Assembly (NCBI GenBank): GCA_963677395.2
Contig: OY781965.2
Span: forward strand, 3,596,001 to 3,660,000
Direction of reading: 5' to 3'
Length of the DNA: 64,000 nucleotides
Source: G963667975 sp963677395
GTDB taxonomy: Bacteria; Bacteroidota; Bacteroidia; Bacteroidales; G963667975
In this document: one piece after another, positions 45,218 through 53,919 of the stretch
Layout: the number at the start of each line of letters is the position of its first letter
Position numbering within the stretch: position 1 is the stretch's first letter
The notes under the pieces: generated by a model
The model's database searches: none
What the model saw: only the letters and a program-made list of their open reading frames with translations
What the model was told of the DNA's origin: nothing
Made by a program: the position numbers and the translations under genes

Positions 45218-45542
45218 ATATTAACTCTAAATTTGATAACAACGTAAAGCAAAGAGAAAGAAAAATAACCACTAGTAACTCAATCCAAATCAATCTTTTC
45301 AATATCCTCTTATTTACAAAAAAACCTTTGAATGCAAACGAAATTAGCTGAGAAACAAAATAAACCAATAAACCTGCTATCATGCAGAATAAAAAGCGAT
45401 AGAAGGCGAACTTCCAGAACATGTCATTGATTGCTGCTTTCATAGCCTCTTCTGAACCCAAATAAAATACTGAACAAAAGAAAATTAGAACCAGTACAAC
45501 AATTCCCAATAATATCTTAATGCTGATAAAAACGCTCTTCAT
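45216..45542 (-). CDS. Small hypothetical membrane protein
   Basis: 108 residues with three hydrophobic helices (about 7-28, 44-70 and 85-104) separated by basic loops. No recognised family. A lone gene, converging on the surface operon; its stop codon lies inside the shared terminator. Upstream there is no clear promoter box, and no neighbour on the same strand within 380 bp. Confidence 0.6.
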   Translation of the reverse strand: MKSVFISIKILLGIVVLVLIFFCSVFYLGSEEAMKAAINDMFWKFAFYRFLFCMIAGLLVYFVSQLISFAFKGFFVNKRILKRLIWIELLVVIFLSLCFTLLSNLELI

Positions 45543-45755
45543 ATCTTCAATTTTATATCAAGTTGAATTATAAATTAATCCGAAGTCATACTCGTATAAC
45601 GCCAATAGAATCGGGATATTAAAACCAATCTTCGGACACCCACAGGTCTTAACATTTCTTCAATCAGTATTAAGTTTCTCCGGCAAAAGATAAACCACAA
45701 ATGTAAAACGAATTCAATTCCGATAGATTATCAAAGCAAACATAAAAAAGTAACC

Positions 45756-45889
45756 GTTCAAAAAGTCTCTCATCTGGCAAAAAAGGTTTTCCCGATCCTC
45801 GGGACTCAGTCTGACAGCTATAATTCAACAAGTTATCATATTGAGTCCTGAAAGTCGGGAAAATATAGTAAGGTTGCGACTTTTTGAAC
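45756..45889. repeat. 134-bp imperfect palindromic element (MITE- or REP-like)
   Basis: Terminal arms GTTCAAAAAGTC (45756-45767) and GACTTTTTGAAC (45878-45889) are perfect inverted repeats. Nested inside are TTTTCCCGA (45787-45795) with TCGGGAAAA (45855-45863) and GGACTCA (45802-45808) with TGAGTCC (45842-45848). The whole unit can fold into one long interrupted hairpin. It carries no gene. The rest of 45543-45924 shows nothing further. Confidence 0.6.
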
Positions 45890-45924
45890 AACCACTTTGT
45901 CTTTCGTCTGGAAAATCCAATTCT

Positions 45925-47322
45925 CTACTCTTCCGGGGCAAACATCGGATCCCAGGGAGGAAGAACAATTGGCTTCTGTTCAAGAAGTTTTGATTGTTCT
46001 GCAGATAAATACCTCTTATTCACCACTAAGCGAAACATATATTCGGAGAACCACGTATCGGTTAATATCAAAAATCCGTTGTAACCATAAGAACTTCCCC
46101 ATGAATTTTCGACCATCCATTTCGAAGGTTTCCCTTCTTTATCCAAATCAACAGCAGTGAGCATCATTGCATGACTCGACGCAGACGCAAACGATTGAAT
46201 ACGCTCCTTTTTGGTCATCGTTTGCTGGATTCCGAATAAGCTCTGATAGTCATAATTTCGTAAATCTAACGTACCATCAGTGCTTGAAAGTTGCTTACCA
46301 ACATCACACGAAAAATACATTGCAGTTGAGTCTTTGATAGAAGCTATTGCCAATGTTTTAATCTGCTCTATCGGCAAATTAAGATATTTCCAATTTTGCC
46401 CATCCCAGGTATGGCGATCATACTCAATTTCATACACTTTATAATATTCTTTCGAAGGATCGTTCATCAACATTACATAATCCTGAAGATTAATACCTAC
46501 CATTTCGTTGTAAAACTGAAAAGGAGTATATGTTTTGAATTCAGAGGTTTTTCCGTTTGCATCCTGATAGCGCCAGCTAAAGCTTTGAGGTGGTTCTCCA
46601 AGGTTAAGAACCAAAATTTTATACACAGTAGCTAACAACTTGTTTTTTTCAGTAGCCAACTCTCCTGTTTTTTTCCCGTTAGCAACCATTTCACGAAGCT
46701 TCAATCCGCCCTGACGAATTACCTCGCTCAAAATAGAATTCATGCGAGAAGTATTGTCGGAGCTATTGGTTTCGGGCATAACATCCTTCGGGACAAGACC
46801 ATACTTGGTGGTAATATTCACAAAACCGGTCCACTGACCACCATCTCCAATCGGATTTTTAAACAGCCATTCTACTTTTTTATCGTCCATTGGCTTTTTT
46901 GCGGTTTCAATAACCCCCTCGAAAAAAAGATTCGCCTTTTCAAGCTGATCGTAAAAGAATGTAAAATTGTTCGAAAATTCAAAACTGCTCAGATTCAGCT
47001 TTTCGATAACTACCGGACGAAAAACATTCATCGAAGTAAACATCCAGCAACGACCCGATGATTTTTGATCTGTAATACCTTTGGTTTTTACACGATTCGA
47101 GAAGTAAACATCACGTTTCCCGGCTACATCTCTATTTACCGATAACTTATTGATATCGTTGTTACTAATTGCATTTCGCAATGCTTTTGACGCGACATCA
47201 TTGGGTTGCATTGACCGAATCTGGCTCAGTACCTCTGGGGTAATTCCACCCTGTTGAGCCTGAACTCCCAGCCAAAGACTAAACAAAGCAAGTGCTAAAA
47301 CTGATCTGCGTATCATAATCAA
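45925..47322 (-). CDS. Secreted C1 cysteine peptidase, bleomycin hydrolase/PepC type
   Basis: 465 residues of the papain-like bleomycin hydrolase/aminopeptidase C family. The catalytic Cys92 is in QKSSGRCWMFTSMNV, the His in SSHAMMLTAVD and the Asn in VENSWGSSYG. Unlike cytosolic PepC it begins with a signal peptide (RRSVLALALFSLWLGVQAQ), so it should act in the periplasm or at the surface, trimming peptides from the N-terminus. The start could be the third codon (second Met). It is monocistronic in this view; the nearest upstream feature is a tRNA gene. Confidence 0.93.
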   Translation of the reverse strand: MIMIRRSVLALALFSLWLGVQAQQGGITPEVLSQIRSMQPNDVASKALRNAISNNDINKLSVNRDVAGKRDVYFSNRVKTKGITDQKSSGRCWMFTSMNVFRPVVIEKLNLSSFEFSNNFTFFYDQLEKANLFFEGVIETAKKPMDDKKVEWLFKNPIGDGGQWTGFVNITTKYGLVPKDVMPETNSSDNTSRMNSILSEVIRQGGLKLREMVANGKKTGELATEKNKLLATVYKILVLNLGEPPQSFSWRYQDANGKTSEFKTYTPFQFYNEMVGINLQDYVMLMNDPSKEYYKVYEIEYDRHTWDGQNWKYLNLPIEQIKTLAIASIKDSTAMYFSCDVGKQLSSTDGTLDLRNYDYQSLFGIQQTMTKKERIQSFASASSHAMMLTAVDLDKEGKPSKWMVENSWGSSYGYNGFLILTDTWFSEYMFRLVVNKRYLSAEQSKLLEQKPIVLPPWDPMFAPEE

Positions 47323-47413
47323 TAAATTTAGTTTCTGCTACAAAGTACGTGATTCCGGTTGGCTCAGGCAAGTTTTATCCGTATTATAAAGCCATAACAA
47401 ATTTGTAAAAAAT

Positions 47414-47441
47414 AAAAAAGCTCTCCGAAGAGAACTTTTTT
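47414..47441 (-). terminator. Terminator downstream of tRNA-Leu
   Basis: On the minus strand a stem AAAAAAGTTCTC, loop TTCG, GAGAGCTTTTTT with one G-T pair follows directly after the tRNA 3' end. Confidence 0.75.
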
Positions 47442-47442
47442 G

Positions 47443-47525
47443 TGCGGATGAAGGGACTCGAACCCACACGCCTCTCGGCACCAGATCCTAAGTCTGGCGC
47501 GGCTACCAATTACGCCACATCCGCA
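47443..47525 (-). tRNA. tRNA-Leu (anticodon UAG)
   Basis: 83 nt on the minus strand. The acceptor stem TGCGGAT pairs with ATCCGCA. The anticodon arm is CCAGA, loop CTTAGGA, TCTGG, giving anticodon UAG. A long variable arm marks a class II tRNA, and GGTTCGAGTCC forms the T loop. The terminal CCA is not encoded. Confidence 0.93.
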
Positions 47526-47574
47526 ATTAGGCTGCAAAGATAGAGAAAGTTTTTATTTACGTAAGTATATTTAC

Positions 47575-47582
47575 TAATTTTG
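47575..47582 (+). promoter_or_regulatory. -7 promoter element before the 153-residue membrane protein
   Basis: A perfect TAATTTTG box, 17 nt before the ATG at 47600. The -33 region is T-rich but lacks a clean TTTG. Confidence 0.4.
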
Positions 47583-47599
47583 CACATGAAAGTTTTTCC

Positions 47600-48061
47600 A
47601 TGCAACAATTCGATTCAAACAAGGACCTCAATGACAATGAAAGGCCTGTTATCCGGCCTTATTTCCTGACTCTTCTTTGCGTTTTAACACTCATTAGCAG
47701 TTGCTTAAGCGTATTTTCATATTCCTTTTACAGCATCAACTTCAATATGCTACAGGAAATGCTTAGGGCAAATCAAATTCCGATTCAACTTTCGTGGATG
47801 AAAGATTCAATGGAAATGCTTTTAAAAGCCGGGATTGGTTTTTTCATTCTTTCTGCCATTTTTAATCTCTCAGCTATAGTTGGAGCTCTCTTTATGTGGA
47901 ATATGAAACGAATTGGATTTCACATATATACAATCTCACAAATCCTTTTAATCATCACAACTCAATATTTCATCTATCATCAGAGCTTACCTTGGGCTGA
48001 AATCTTAGGCTCCGGCTTATATGTCGGGTTGTATGGCACACAATTGCGTTTTATGCGATAA
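47600..48061 (+). CDS. Hypothetical four-helix membrane protein
   Basis: 153 residues. After a charged N-terminus (DSNKDLNDNERPVIRP) there are hydrophobic helices at about 22-45, 75-98, 104-121 and 131-147. The IRPYFLTLLCVLTLISS start is reminiscent of small conserved Bacteroidota membrane proteins, but I cannot name a family. It lies 73 nt upstream of the next gene on the same strand. Confidence 0.65.
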   Translation: MQQFDSNKDLNDNERPVIRPYFLTLLCVLTLISSCLSVFSYSFYSINFNMLQEMLRANQIPIQLSWMKDSMEMLLKAGIGFFILSAIFNLSAIVGALFMWNMKRIGFHIYTISQILLIITTQYFIYHQSLPWAEILGSGLYVGLYGTQLRFMR

Positions 48062-48134
48062 ATCAGCATTTTCCAAGCTTATTTCATCGAAAATGCTTAA
48101 TTTTGAGTCCTCTTTAATTTAAACTATTCACAAT

Positions 48135-48848
48135 ATGTCGTTATTAGATCGTTCTCTGGTTTTCGAAACCAGCAGGTTTGAAGCAAACCTTAAAAAGGTA
48201 ATTCTGGCCGGGCAAGATTGGAATCCAGATAAATCATGGCTTTCTACCGAATCTTTATTTGGTATCAGAGAAGAAATATCACGACTTAAAGACGAAGCCA
48301 AGCAACAAGGCCATCTGCTTAACGATGCTTCGGAAGCTATGTATAATACCGGCGAACAAATTACCCGTTGGGCAAATAGACTTTTGCACCTTTTGCAAGA
48401 TAAAAAAACATCTGTTGTGATCATTATTGACACTTCTGCACGCGTAAAACAGATTTCCACAGCTATGCGAAAGCCGCCCAAAGATATGGTGATTCTGCCT
48501 TCAGCTATTGTTGGATTCAACAAAATGACTTCTCTATTTCTTGAACTGCTTGATTATGTCAAAAACAGCAATTCAGCAGCAATTCCCGAAGTTAATAAGT
48601 ACATCGAAGAAGCTATGCCCTTTATTGAAAAAGCGCAACAGGCGAGTTATCCTGCTTCTGATGTTCAACATCGGTTTACAATGATTACAAACGAATTGCA
48701 CTCATTGGCATTTAAAGGTGAGCATCCAATCAGTGAATTGAATAAAGAGTTGAATGATGCTTTGTATGAAATGAAACGTAAACAAAGAAATAGCAAACTG
48801 GAAGGAAAACCTCACTTAATTCTGAAAAACGCTAAGGATAGATATTAA
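48135..48848 (+). CDS. Conserved hypothetical protein, mostly helical
   Basis: 237 residues, soluble, without signal peptide. It begins MSLLDRSLVFETSRFEANLKK, contains a hydrophobic strand (SVVIIIDTSARVKQ, about 92-105) and otherwise long amphipathic helices with many Lys and Glu. No recognised catalytic motif. Its 3' end overlaps the converging TPR/SPOR gene by 17 bp, so no terminator can lie between them. Confidence 0.65.
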   Translation: MSLLDRSLVFETSRFEANLKKVILAGQDWNPDKSWLSTESLFGIREEISRLKDEAKQQGHLLNDASEAMYNTGEQITRWANRLLHLLQDKKTSVVIIIDTSARVKQISTAMRKPPKDMVILPSAIVGFNKMTSLFLELLDYVKNSNSAAIPEVNKYIEEAMPFIEKAQQASYPASDVQHRFTMITNELHSLAFKGEHPISELNKELNDALYEMKRKQRNSKLEGKPHLILKNAKDRY

Positions 48849-50433
48849 CTCGTTGGTTGTTTTTAAATTCAACCACAAAGCAATCGCTTATCCCATTTTT
48901 CTCTTTTAATGTCTGGGCTTTAGCCTTTGCCTCTTCAAGGGTTTTATAATTTTCCACACAGTACTTATTTAAACCCTGATGCTGATAAAAGAATAATTCG
49001 CCACTCAGGCTGTATTTTTTGCGCAAAATATCCGCAGCATTCTTGTCATTAGTAGCCCCAACCTGAACTCTGAAAATTGATGGTGCTATTTGGGGTTCTG
49101 TTTGAACAACCATATCTTTTGTTTCAACTTCCTGTCGAATAGATTTCTGATATTCAGCAATAGGAGTTGCAACAATGGGTTCCACTTTTGGAGTAGTATC
49201 TGCATCCAACTTAACAGGTTCCGGTATAATTACCTCTTTTCGTTCTTTCATTTCCGGTTTTGAGGCAGTAGAATCAATAAGTAAGTTATCTTTTGAGCAC
49301 TTTTTAATGTAAGCTTCAGCCTCGCTTAAACCAAAAGAATATGCTGTAAACCAATCAGAACAAGCACCTTCTTTATCCTTCATTTCATGACGAGCCACCC
49401 CCCGGTTTATCCATATCTGTAACCATGATTTCAAATACAGTTCATCCGTAGGTTTCATACTGAGAGCTTTGGTATAATCGCTAATAGCTCCGTAGAAATC
49501 ATTTAGACTATATTTCGAGTTACCCCGGTACGCAAAAAGGAGAAACAATTTGGTTTTGGGATCAAGTTCCAATGCCTTGTTAAATGAGAGTAATGCACTT
49601 TTGTAGTTACCTGCAACATAACTCTTTACACCAAAATTATAAAAATCCAGAAAGCTTTTGGGATCATCGTCAGAACTTCCAAAAAAGTTCACAAAATTGC
49701 GAAAATCATCAAGACTCCCTTCAAAATAGGAACGACTAAAATTGTTCTCCATCACCTCTTTCTGTAGATAATAGGTATAGATTTCAGACTGAACATAAGT
49801 CTTGGTGAGCCTGAACATCACCTTGTCTTCCTTATCTTTCTTTACCGGAAGTATTGAAATTACCAGATTTGCATAGTTATATGTTCTTCGCACACGGGTT
49901 TTGAGCATTACATCTGTAATCATCCTATATACATCTACACCCGACGATTTACTGATCAACCCGCTGCAATAGGCTTCTACACTAATGGCTTTGGGCTCAT
50001 TGTATGTTGGATTCTGAGGAATAAAGTTCTTAAAACTAGACTTGGGAAACATGTAGAAATAGACAGATTCATAGCTGTCCCAGCCTTTTCGCAAAACAGG
50101 AAACTCAAATTTACCATCATTGAAGTAAATCAGCATCAGATAAAATGTTTTATGATCGAAAATCACTTCGTGCAGAACAATTTTATTGATGTTCTCCTTT
50201 CCCAGATCATTTTCCTGTGAAGAACGAGAGAATTCTTCCAGATCATCATAGGGAATCTTATTTTTTGCACTGACCCAAATACCATCAGTACGCATTGTCC
50301 ACCCTCTAAAGTTGCTGATTGTTGTTTTCTTTTCGCTAATGATAGGCAACTCAACCTGCTTTATTTCAAGCATTTGAGCACACACATACAAAGGCGCGAG
50401 CAGTAAAAGAAAACCAATAATCCGTTTGTGCAT
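48832..50433 (-). CDS. Secreted TPR and SPOR-domain protein
   Basis: 533 residues with a signal peptide (KRIIGFLLLLAPLYVCAQ). The first 240 residues are an unrecognised beta-rich region. TPR repeats follow at about 265-370 (GNYKSALLSFNKALELDPKTK and FYGAISDYTKALSMKP). A Pro/Glu-rich linker leads to a C-terminal SPOR-like domain (about 455-527: FRVQVGATNDKNAADILRKK ... KYCVENYKTLEEAKAKA), which in other proteins binds denuded peptidoglycan glycans. A periplasmic, cell-wall-associated role is inferred. The stop overlaps the converging gene. Confidence 0.8.
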   Translation of the reverse strand: MHKRIIGFLLLLAPLYVCAQMLEIKQVELPIISEKKTTISNFRGWTMRTDGIWVSAKNKIPYDDLEEFSRSSQENDLGKENINKIVLHEVIFDHKTFYLMLIYFNDGKFEFPVLRKGWDSYESVYFYMFPKSSFKNFIPQNPTYNEPKAISVEAYCSGLISKSSGVDVYRMITDVMLKTRVRRTYNYANLVISILPVKKDKEDKVMFRLTKTYVQSEIYTYYLQKEVMENNFSRSYFEGSLDDFRNFVNFFGSSDDDPKSFLDFYNFGVKSYVAGNYKSALLSFNKALELDPKTKLFLLFAYRGNSKYSLNDFYGAISDYTKALSMKPTDELYLKSWLQIWINRGVARHEMKDKEGACSDWFTAYSFGLSEAEAYIKKCSKDNLLIDSTASKPEMKERKEVIIPEPVKLDADTTPKVEPIVATPIAEYQKSIRQEVETKDMVVQTEPQIAPSIFRVQVGATNDKNAADILRKKYSLSGELFFYQHQGLNKYCVENYKTLEEAKAKAQTLKEKNGISDCFVVEFKNNQRVNIYP

Positions 50434-50483
50434 AGGGTAGTACTTGGTTGAGGTACAAAATAACTAAAAAAAGCGCAATCTGC

Positions 50484-51236
50484 TTATATGTTTTTGATGT
50501 ATTGTATCAACAATTGCGTTACATTGTGAACATTTTGTTTAAACACCTCAAGTACAGCTTCCCACGATACCGGTTCTTCATTTTCTTTCCAGCAATCGTA
50601 ATCGGTACTGAGAGCAATTGTAGCATAGGGAATCCCTGATTCATTGGCAAGGATGGCTTCTGGTGCCGTACTCATATTCACAACATCGGCACCCCACATC
50701 CGAAACATTTTTGATTCGGCACGGGTAGAGAACCGAGGACCTTCAATCGTAATTACCGTTCCGGAAACATGCGTATTCAGATTAAGCTGTTGCGCAATAG
50801 TTATCAATGCATTACGCATATTAACATCAAAAGGATCAGCCATGGGTGTATGGTGAAGACTCCCATCGCGAAACGATTCGAAAAAGGTTACAGGGCGATG
50901 GCGCGTAAAATCGATAAACTGATCCAAAATAACCAAATCACCCTGGTTTATCTCTTCACGAAGACTGCCGCAAGCCGTAGTCGCAATAATTTGAGTACAA
51001 CCCAAATGCTTCAATGCGTGAATGTTGGCACGATTATTCACATGTGTAGGTGTAATAGAATGCTCAAAACCATGTCTTGATAAAATACAAACAGAGCGTC
51101 CTTCAATAGTCCCTGAAAGAATTTCGGAAGAAGGTTCACCCCATGGTGTACTGATTTTCTGTCGCTCAGGATTTTGAAACAGGTTTAATTTCTCTAACCC
51201 CGAACCACCTATAATGCCAAGTTTTTCTTTACTCAT
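50484..51236 (-). CDS. mtnP: S-methyl-5'-thioadenosine phosphorylase
   Basis: This enzyme phosphorolyses methylthioadenosine to adenine and methylthioribose-1-phosphate in methionine salvage. The 250 residues match the MTAP/PNP class: LGIIGGSGLEKL at the start, the phosphate-binding SRHG near residue 54, VNNRANIHALK, TACGSLRE and the specificity region VNMSTAPEAILANESG with TDYDCW near residue 215. The TDYDCW motif favours methylthioadenosine over plain purine nucleosides, though broader activity is possible. Monocistronic, 50 nt from the TPR/SPOR gene on the same strand. Confidence 0.9.
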   Translation of the reverse strand: MSKEKLGIIGGSGLEKLNLFQNPERQKISTPWGEPSSEILSGTIEGRSVCILSRHGFEHSITPTHVNNRANIHALKHLGCTQIIATTACGSLREEINQGDLVILDQFIDFTRHRPVTFFESFRDGSLHHTPMADPFDVNMRNALITIAQQLNLNTHVSGTVITIEGPRFSTRAESKMFRMWGADVVNMSTAPEAILANESGIPYATIALSTDYDCWKENEEPVSWEAVLEVFKQNVHNVTQLLIQYIKNI

Positions 51237-51576
51237 TGTACAATATTCATTTTTCTTTTCTTCAACGAAATCCTGCGTTGAAATGTTTCACCACGACCTA
51301 AAGATAATACAAGGTTAGACTAGTATTCACAATAGACCCAGCAAGTAATCAACAATTTAAGGTGGAAAAAAAATCAACACATAAAATACACTTCAACAAT
51401 CCTAAAATATACAAAAAATGTAAAAGATTATAATGCAACAACCTGCATAAAATCTTTTAATCAGACCCCAAACTTTGTAATATCTCAATTCTTACCCCAA
51501 AGCAATACTATATATATTTATTTATCAAATACTTACATACAAATATTAATCTACCAGAGAAAAATAACAAAAAAAG
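51237..51576. other. AT-rich divergent intergenic region
   Basis: About 340 bp between mtnP and the TetR gene. It holds a TATCTTTA box on the minus strand near 51299-51306 that could serve mtnP. The rest is AT-rich with no gene, repeat or terminator that I can support. Confidence 0.5.
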
Positions 51577-51607
51577 CTTGTCACTTACTTACTAGTAAGT
51601 ATCTTTG
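51577..51607 (+). promoter_or_regulatory. Promoter of the tetR gene
   Basis: CTTG at 51577-51580, 19 nt, and a perfect TATCTTTG at 51600-51607. The spacer contains the TetR operator palindrome at 51586-51601. Confidence 0.6.
51586..51601. promoter_or_regulatory. TetR operator, copy 1
   Basis: TACTTACTAGTAAGTA is a perfect 16-bp palindrome lying between the -33 and -7 elements of the tetR promoter, an ideal position for autorepression. Confidence 0.7.
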
Positions 51608-51631
51608 TACAGATTTTATACATACTAATAA

Positions 51632-52192
51632 ATGTCAGTTACCAGAGAAAAAATTTTAGAATTAGGAGAAAATCTCATTCGGACTAAAGGATATAATGCT
51701 TTTAGCTATCAGGATATATCAACAGAGCTTGGAATAAAAAATGCAGCGATTCACTATTACTTTCCTTCTAAAGAAAATTTAGGAACGAGTATCGTTAAAA
51801 CGAATATTCAACGCTTTGAAGAAATGATAGACAATATGCATAGCCGAAATTTTGATGAATGGCAACAACTAGATACATTCATTAAGATATATATCAAAAG
51901 TCACAGAGAACAAAAGCTATGTATAATCGGTTCTTTGGGATCTGATTTTAATACGCTGAGTGAGAATACCAAATCTGAACTCATGAGAATGACAGAAATA
52001 ATTATAAAATGGCTTACAAGCATTCTCACTTCCGGTAAAGAGAAACGAATATTTGCTTTCGATGAAGATCCCCAGAACAAAGCTCTTCTTATTTTTTCAA
52101 GTCTGGTTGCCAGCTTACAATTATCAAGAATCTTTAACAAATTAGATTACAAAGGCATATATCAAACAATTATTGATGATCTAAAACCCTAA
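51632..52192 (+). CDS. TetR/AcrR-family transcription regulator
   Basis: 186 residues. The N-terminal helix-turn-helix domain (about 6-52) has the family core GYNAFSYQDISTELGIKNAAIHYYFPSKENL. The ligand-binding part is helical and diverged. A perfect 16-bp palindrome lies in its own promoter, and a 15-of-16 copy lies between it and the downstream fabF-like gene, so it probably represses both. The inducer is unknown; control by an acyl-CoA or lipid signal would fit the target but is inference. Confidence 0.88.
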   Translation: MSVTREKILELGENLIRTKGYNAFSYQDISTELGIKNAAIHYYFPSKENLGTSIVKTNIQRFEEMIDNMHSRNFDEWQQLDTFIKIYIKSHREQKLCIIGSLGSDFNTLSENTKSELMRMTEIIIKWLTSILTSGKEKRIFAFDEDPQNKALLIFSSLVASLQLSRIFNKLDYKGIYQTIIDDLKP

Positions 52193-52210
52193 AAAAATTT
52201 AATCCATATG

Positions 52211-52230
52211 CATACTTACTAGTAAATATG
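52211..52230. promoter_or_regulatory. TetR operator, copy 2, before the fabF-like gene
   Basis: CATACTTACTAGTAAATATG is a 20-bp palindrome with one mismatched pair. Its central 16 bp match copy 1 at 15 of 16 positions. It lies 109 nt before the fabF ATG. Confidence 0.65.
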
Positions 52231-52339
52231 TGAAGAAAATATCGTAATAAACAATAAATGAGCATGTTCATTAAATACATATTCAGGAAAATATCTCACA
52301 TGCGGGTTTTGTCCTGATTTCATTTAAAATTATTCACAA

Positions 52340-53587
52340 ATGAAAAGAGCAGTAATAACAGGATTAGGTGCTGTAACTCCAATAGGCAATAATGTTTGCG
52401 ATTTTTGGAAAAGCTTAATAAACGGTGAAAGCGGAGCATCTGCAATTACAAAATTTGACGCAACATATCATAAAACAAAATTTGCATGCGAAGTTAAAGG
52501 ATTCGACCCTTTACAATATCTGGAAAAACAAGAGGCCAGAAAAATGGATTTGTACACTCAATACGCACTCGCTGCAGTTGATGAATGTATGAAAGATTCC
52601 GGATTAAACCTGAAGGAGTGCGACCTTAACAAAATCGGAGTAATTCTGGCAACCGGAATTGGTGGAATGATAACACTGGAAGAGGAAATATTACATTTTG
52701 GAGAAACCGAAAAAATCCCAAGATTCAGTCCTTTTTTTATCACGAAAATGATTTCGAATATCGCGGCAGGCCAGATATCAATCCGGTACGGACTACATGG
52801 AATTAGTTATTCTATAGCTTCAGCCTGTGCTTCATCGAACAATGCAATCGCGAACGCATTAGATCTTATCCGGTTAGGACGTGCAAACATTGTTATAACC
52901 GGAGGTTCCGAAGCTACGATTACACAAACTGCAATTGGAGGGTTTAATTCGATGAAAGCACTTTCTACATTAAATGATTCTCCCAAAACTGCATCCCGTC
53001 CGTTTGACAAAACCCGTGATGGCTTTGTGGCAGGAGAAGGTGCAGGCATTCTTATGATTGAAGAACTTGAACATGCTTTAAAAAGAGGAGCAAAAATATA
53101 TTGCGAATTAGCCGGATATGGAGCCGCTTCTGACGCTTATCACGTTGCAGCCACTCACCCTGAGGGATTAGGAGCGATACTGGCTATGAAAGATGCATTA
53201 ACTGACGCCGGGCTAACTCCAAACGAAGTTTCGTATATAAATGCTCACGCTACATCAACATCTGTCGGCGACATAAGTGAGTGTAAGGCTATTGAAGAAG
53301 TTTTCCGCCAATCAATCAACAGAATCCAAATCAGCGCCACAAAATCCATGACAGGGCATTTGTTGGGTGCTGCCGGAGCAATAGAGGCTATTGCGTGTAT
53401 AAAATCAATTGAATGCAATACTATTCCACCAACGATTAACCTGCACGAAACTGATCCGGAAATAAATCCTCAACTGAATCTGACACCTCTTAAAGCTCAG
53501 GAAAAAGAAGTTACTGTTGCCCTTAACAACACATTTGGATTTGGAGGGCACACCTCTACAACTATTTTCAAAAAATTTAATCTGTAA
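52340..53587 (+). CDS. fabF: Beta-ketoacyl-ACP synthase II (FabF-type)
   Basis: A condensing enzyme that extends acyl-ACP with malonyl-ACP. The 415 residues carry the complete catalytic triad at textbook positions: Cys163 (ASACASSNNAI), His303 (NAHATSTSVGD) and His340 (KSMTGHLLGAAG), plus the C-terminal NNTFGFGGH. No acyl carrier protein or other fatty-acid gene is adjacent, which is unlike a primary fabF (normally next to acpP). Together with its dedicated TetR regulator this suggests an accessory, regulated copy; that is inference. Confidence 0.92.
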   Translation: MKRAVITGLGAVTPIGNNVCDFWKSLINGESGASAITKFDATYHKTKFACEVKGFDPLQYLEKQEARKMDLYTQYALAAVDECMKDSGLNLKECDLNKIGVILATGIGGMITLEEEILHFGETEKIPRFSPFFITKMISNIAAGQISIRYGLHGISYSIASACASSNNAIANALDLIRLGRANIVITGGSEATITQTAIGGFNSMKALSTLNDSPKTASRPFDKTRDGFVAGEGAGILMIEELEHALKRGAKIYCELAGYGAASDAYHVAATHPEGLGAILAMKDALTDAGLTPNEVSYINAHATSTSVGDISECKAIEEVFRQSINRIQISATKSMTGHLLGAAGAIEAIACIKSIECNTIPPTINLHETDPEINPQLNLTPLKAQEKEVTVALNNTFGFGGHTSTTIFKKFNL

Positions 53588-53700
53588 TACCTCTCAAAAT
53601 AAATTATACGGAATTGCCTTTTCGAAATTTTCATTTCCAATTGCGTTAAATTAAATAGTGCCAGTTAAACCAGATTCAATTTACATATTTATACGTTTCA

Positions 53701-53739
53701 GGGCAAAGGGAAATAAATAATCGCCCCTTTGCCTTTCTT
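53701..53739 (+). terminator. Probable terminator after fabF
   Basis: GGCAAAGGG (53702-53710) pairs with CCCTTTGCC (53725-53733) around a 14-nt loop and runs into TTTCTT. It lies about 115 nt after the stop. The rest of 53588-53864 is AT-rich with no other feature. Confidence 0.65.
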
Positions 53740-53864
53740 GAAAACAGGTCTAAATACAAACATTTACAAAATATTTAGAAAGCCAAGGCGAATGAATAAT
53801 TTATACTAAAAATTTAATTATCCATTTTTCTTTTCAACTTACCTCCCATCATTTTTTGTTCTCA

Positions 53865-53895
53865 CTTGTTTATGATTTCAATTCTTATATCTTTG
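53865..53895 (+). promoter_or_regulatory. Promoter of the ccsA/ccmF-like gene
   Basis: CTTG at 53865-53868, 19 nt, and a perfect TATCTTTG at 53888-53895. It rules out the upstream TTG at 53866 as a start and supports the ATG at 53920. Confidence 0.55.
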
Positions 53896-53919
53896 TTCAC
53901 AATCAAGAATTTTACTACT

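Noticed and set aside
50644..51080. Plus-strand frames antisense to mtnP
   Set aside because: The minus-strand frame is a clear phosphorylase; the antisense frames have no recognisable features.
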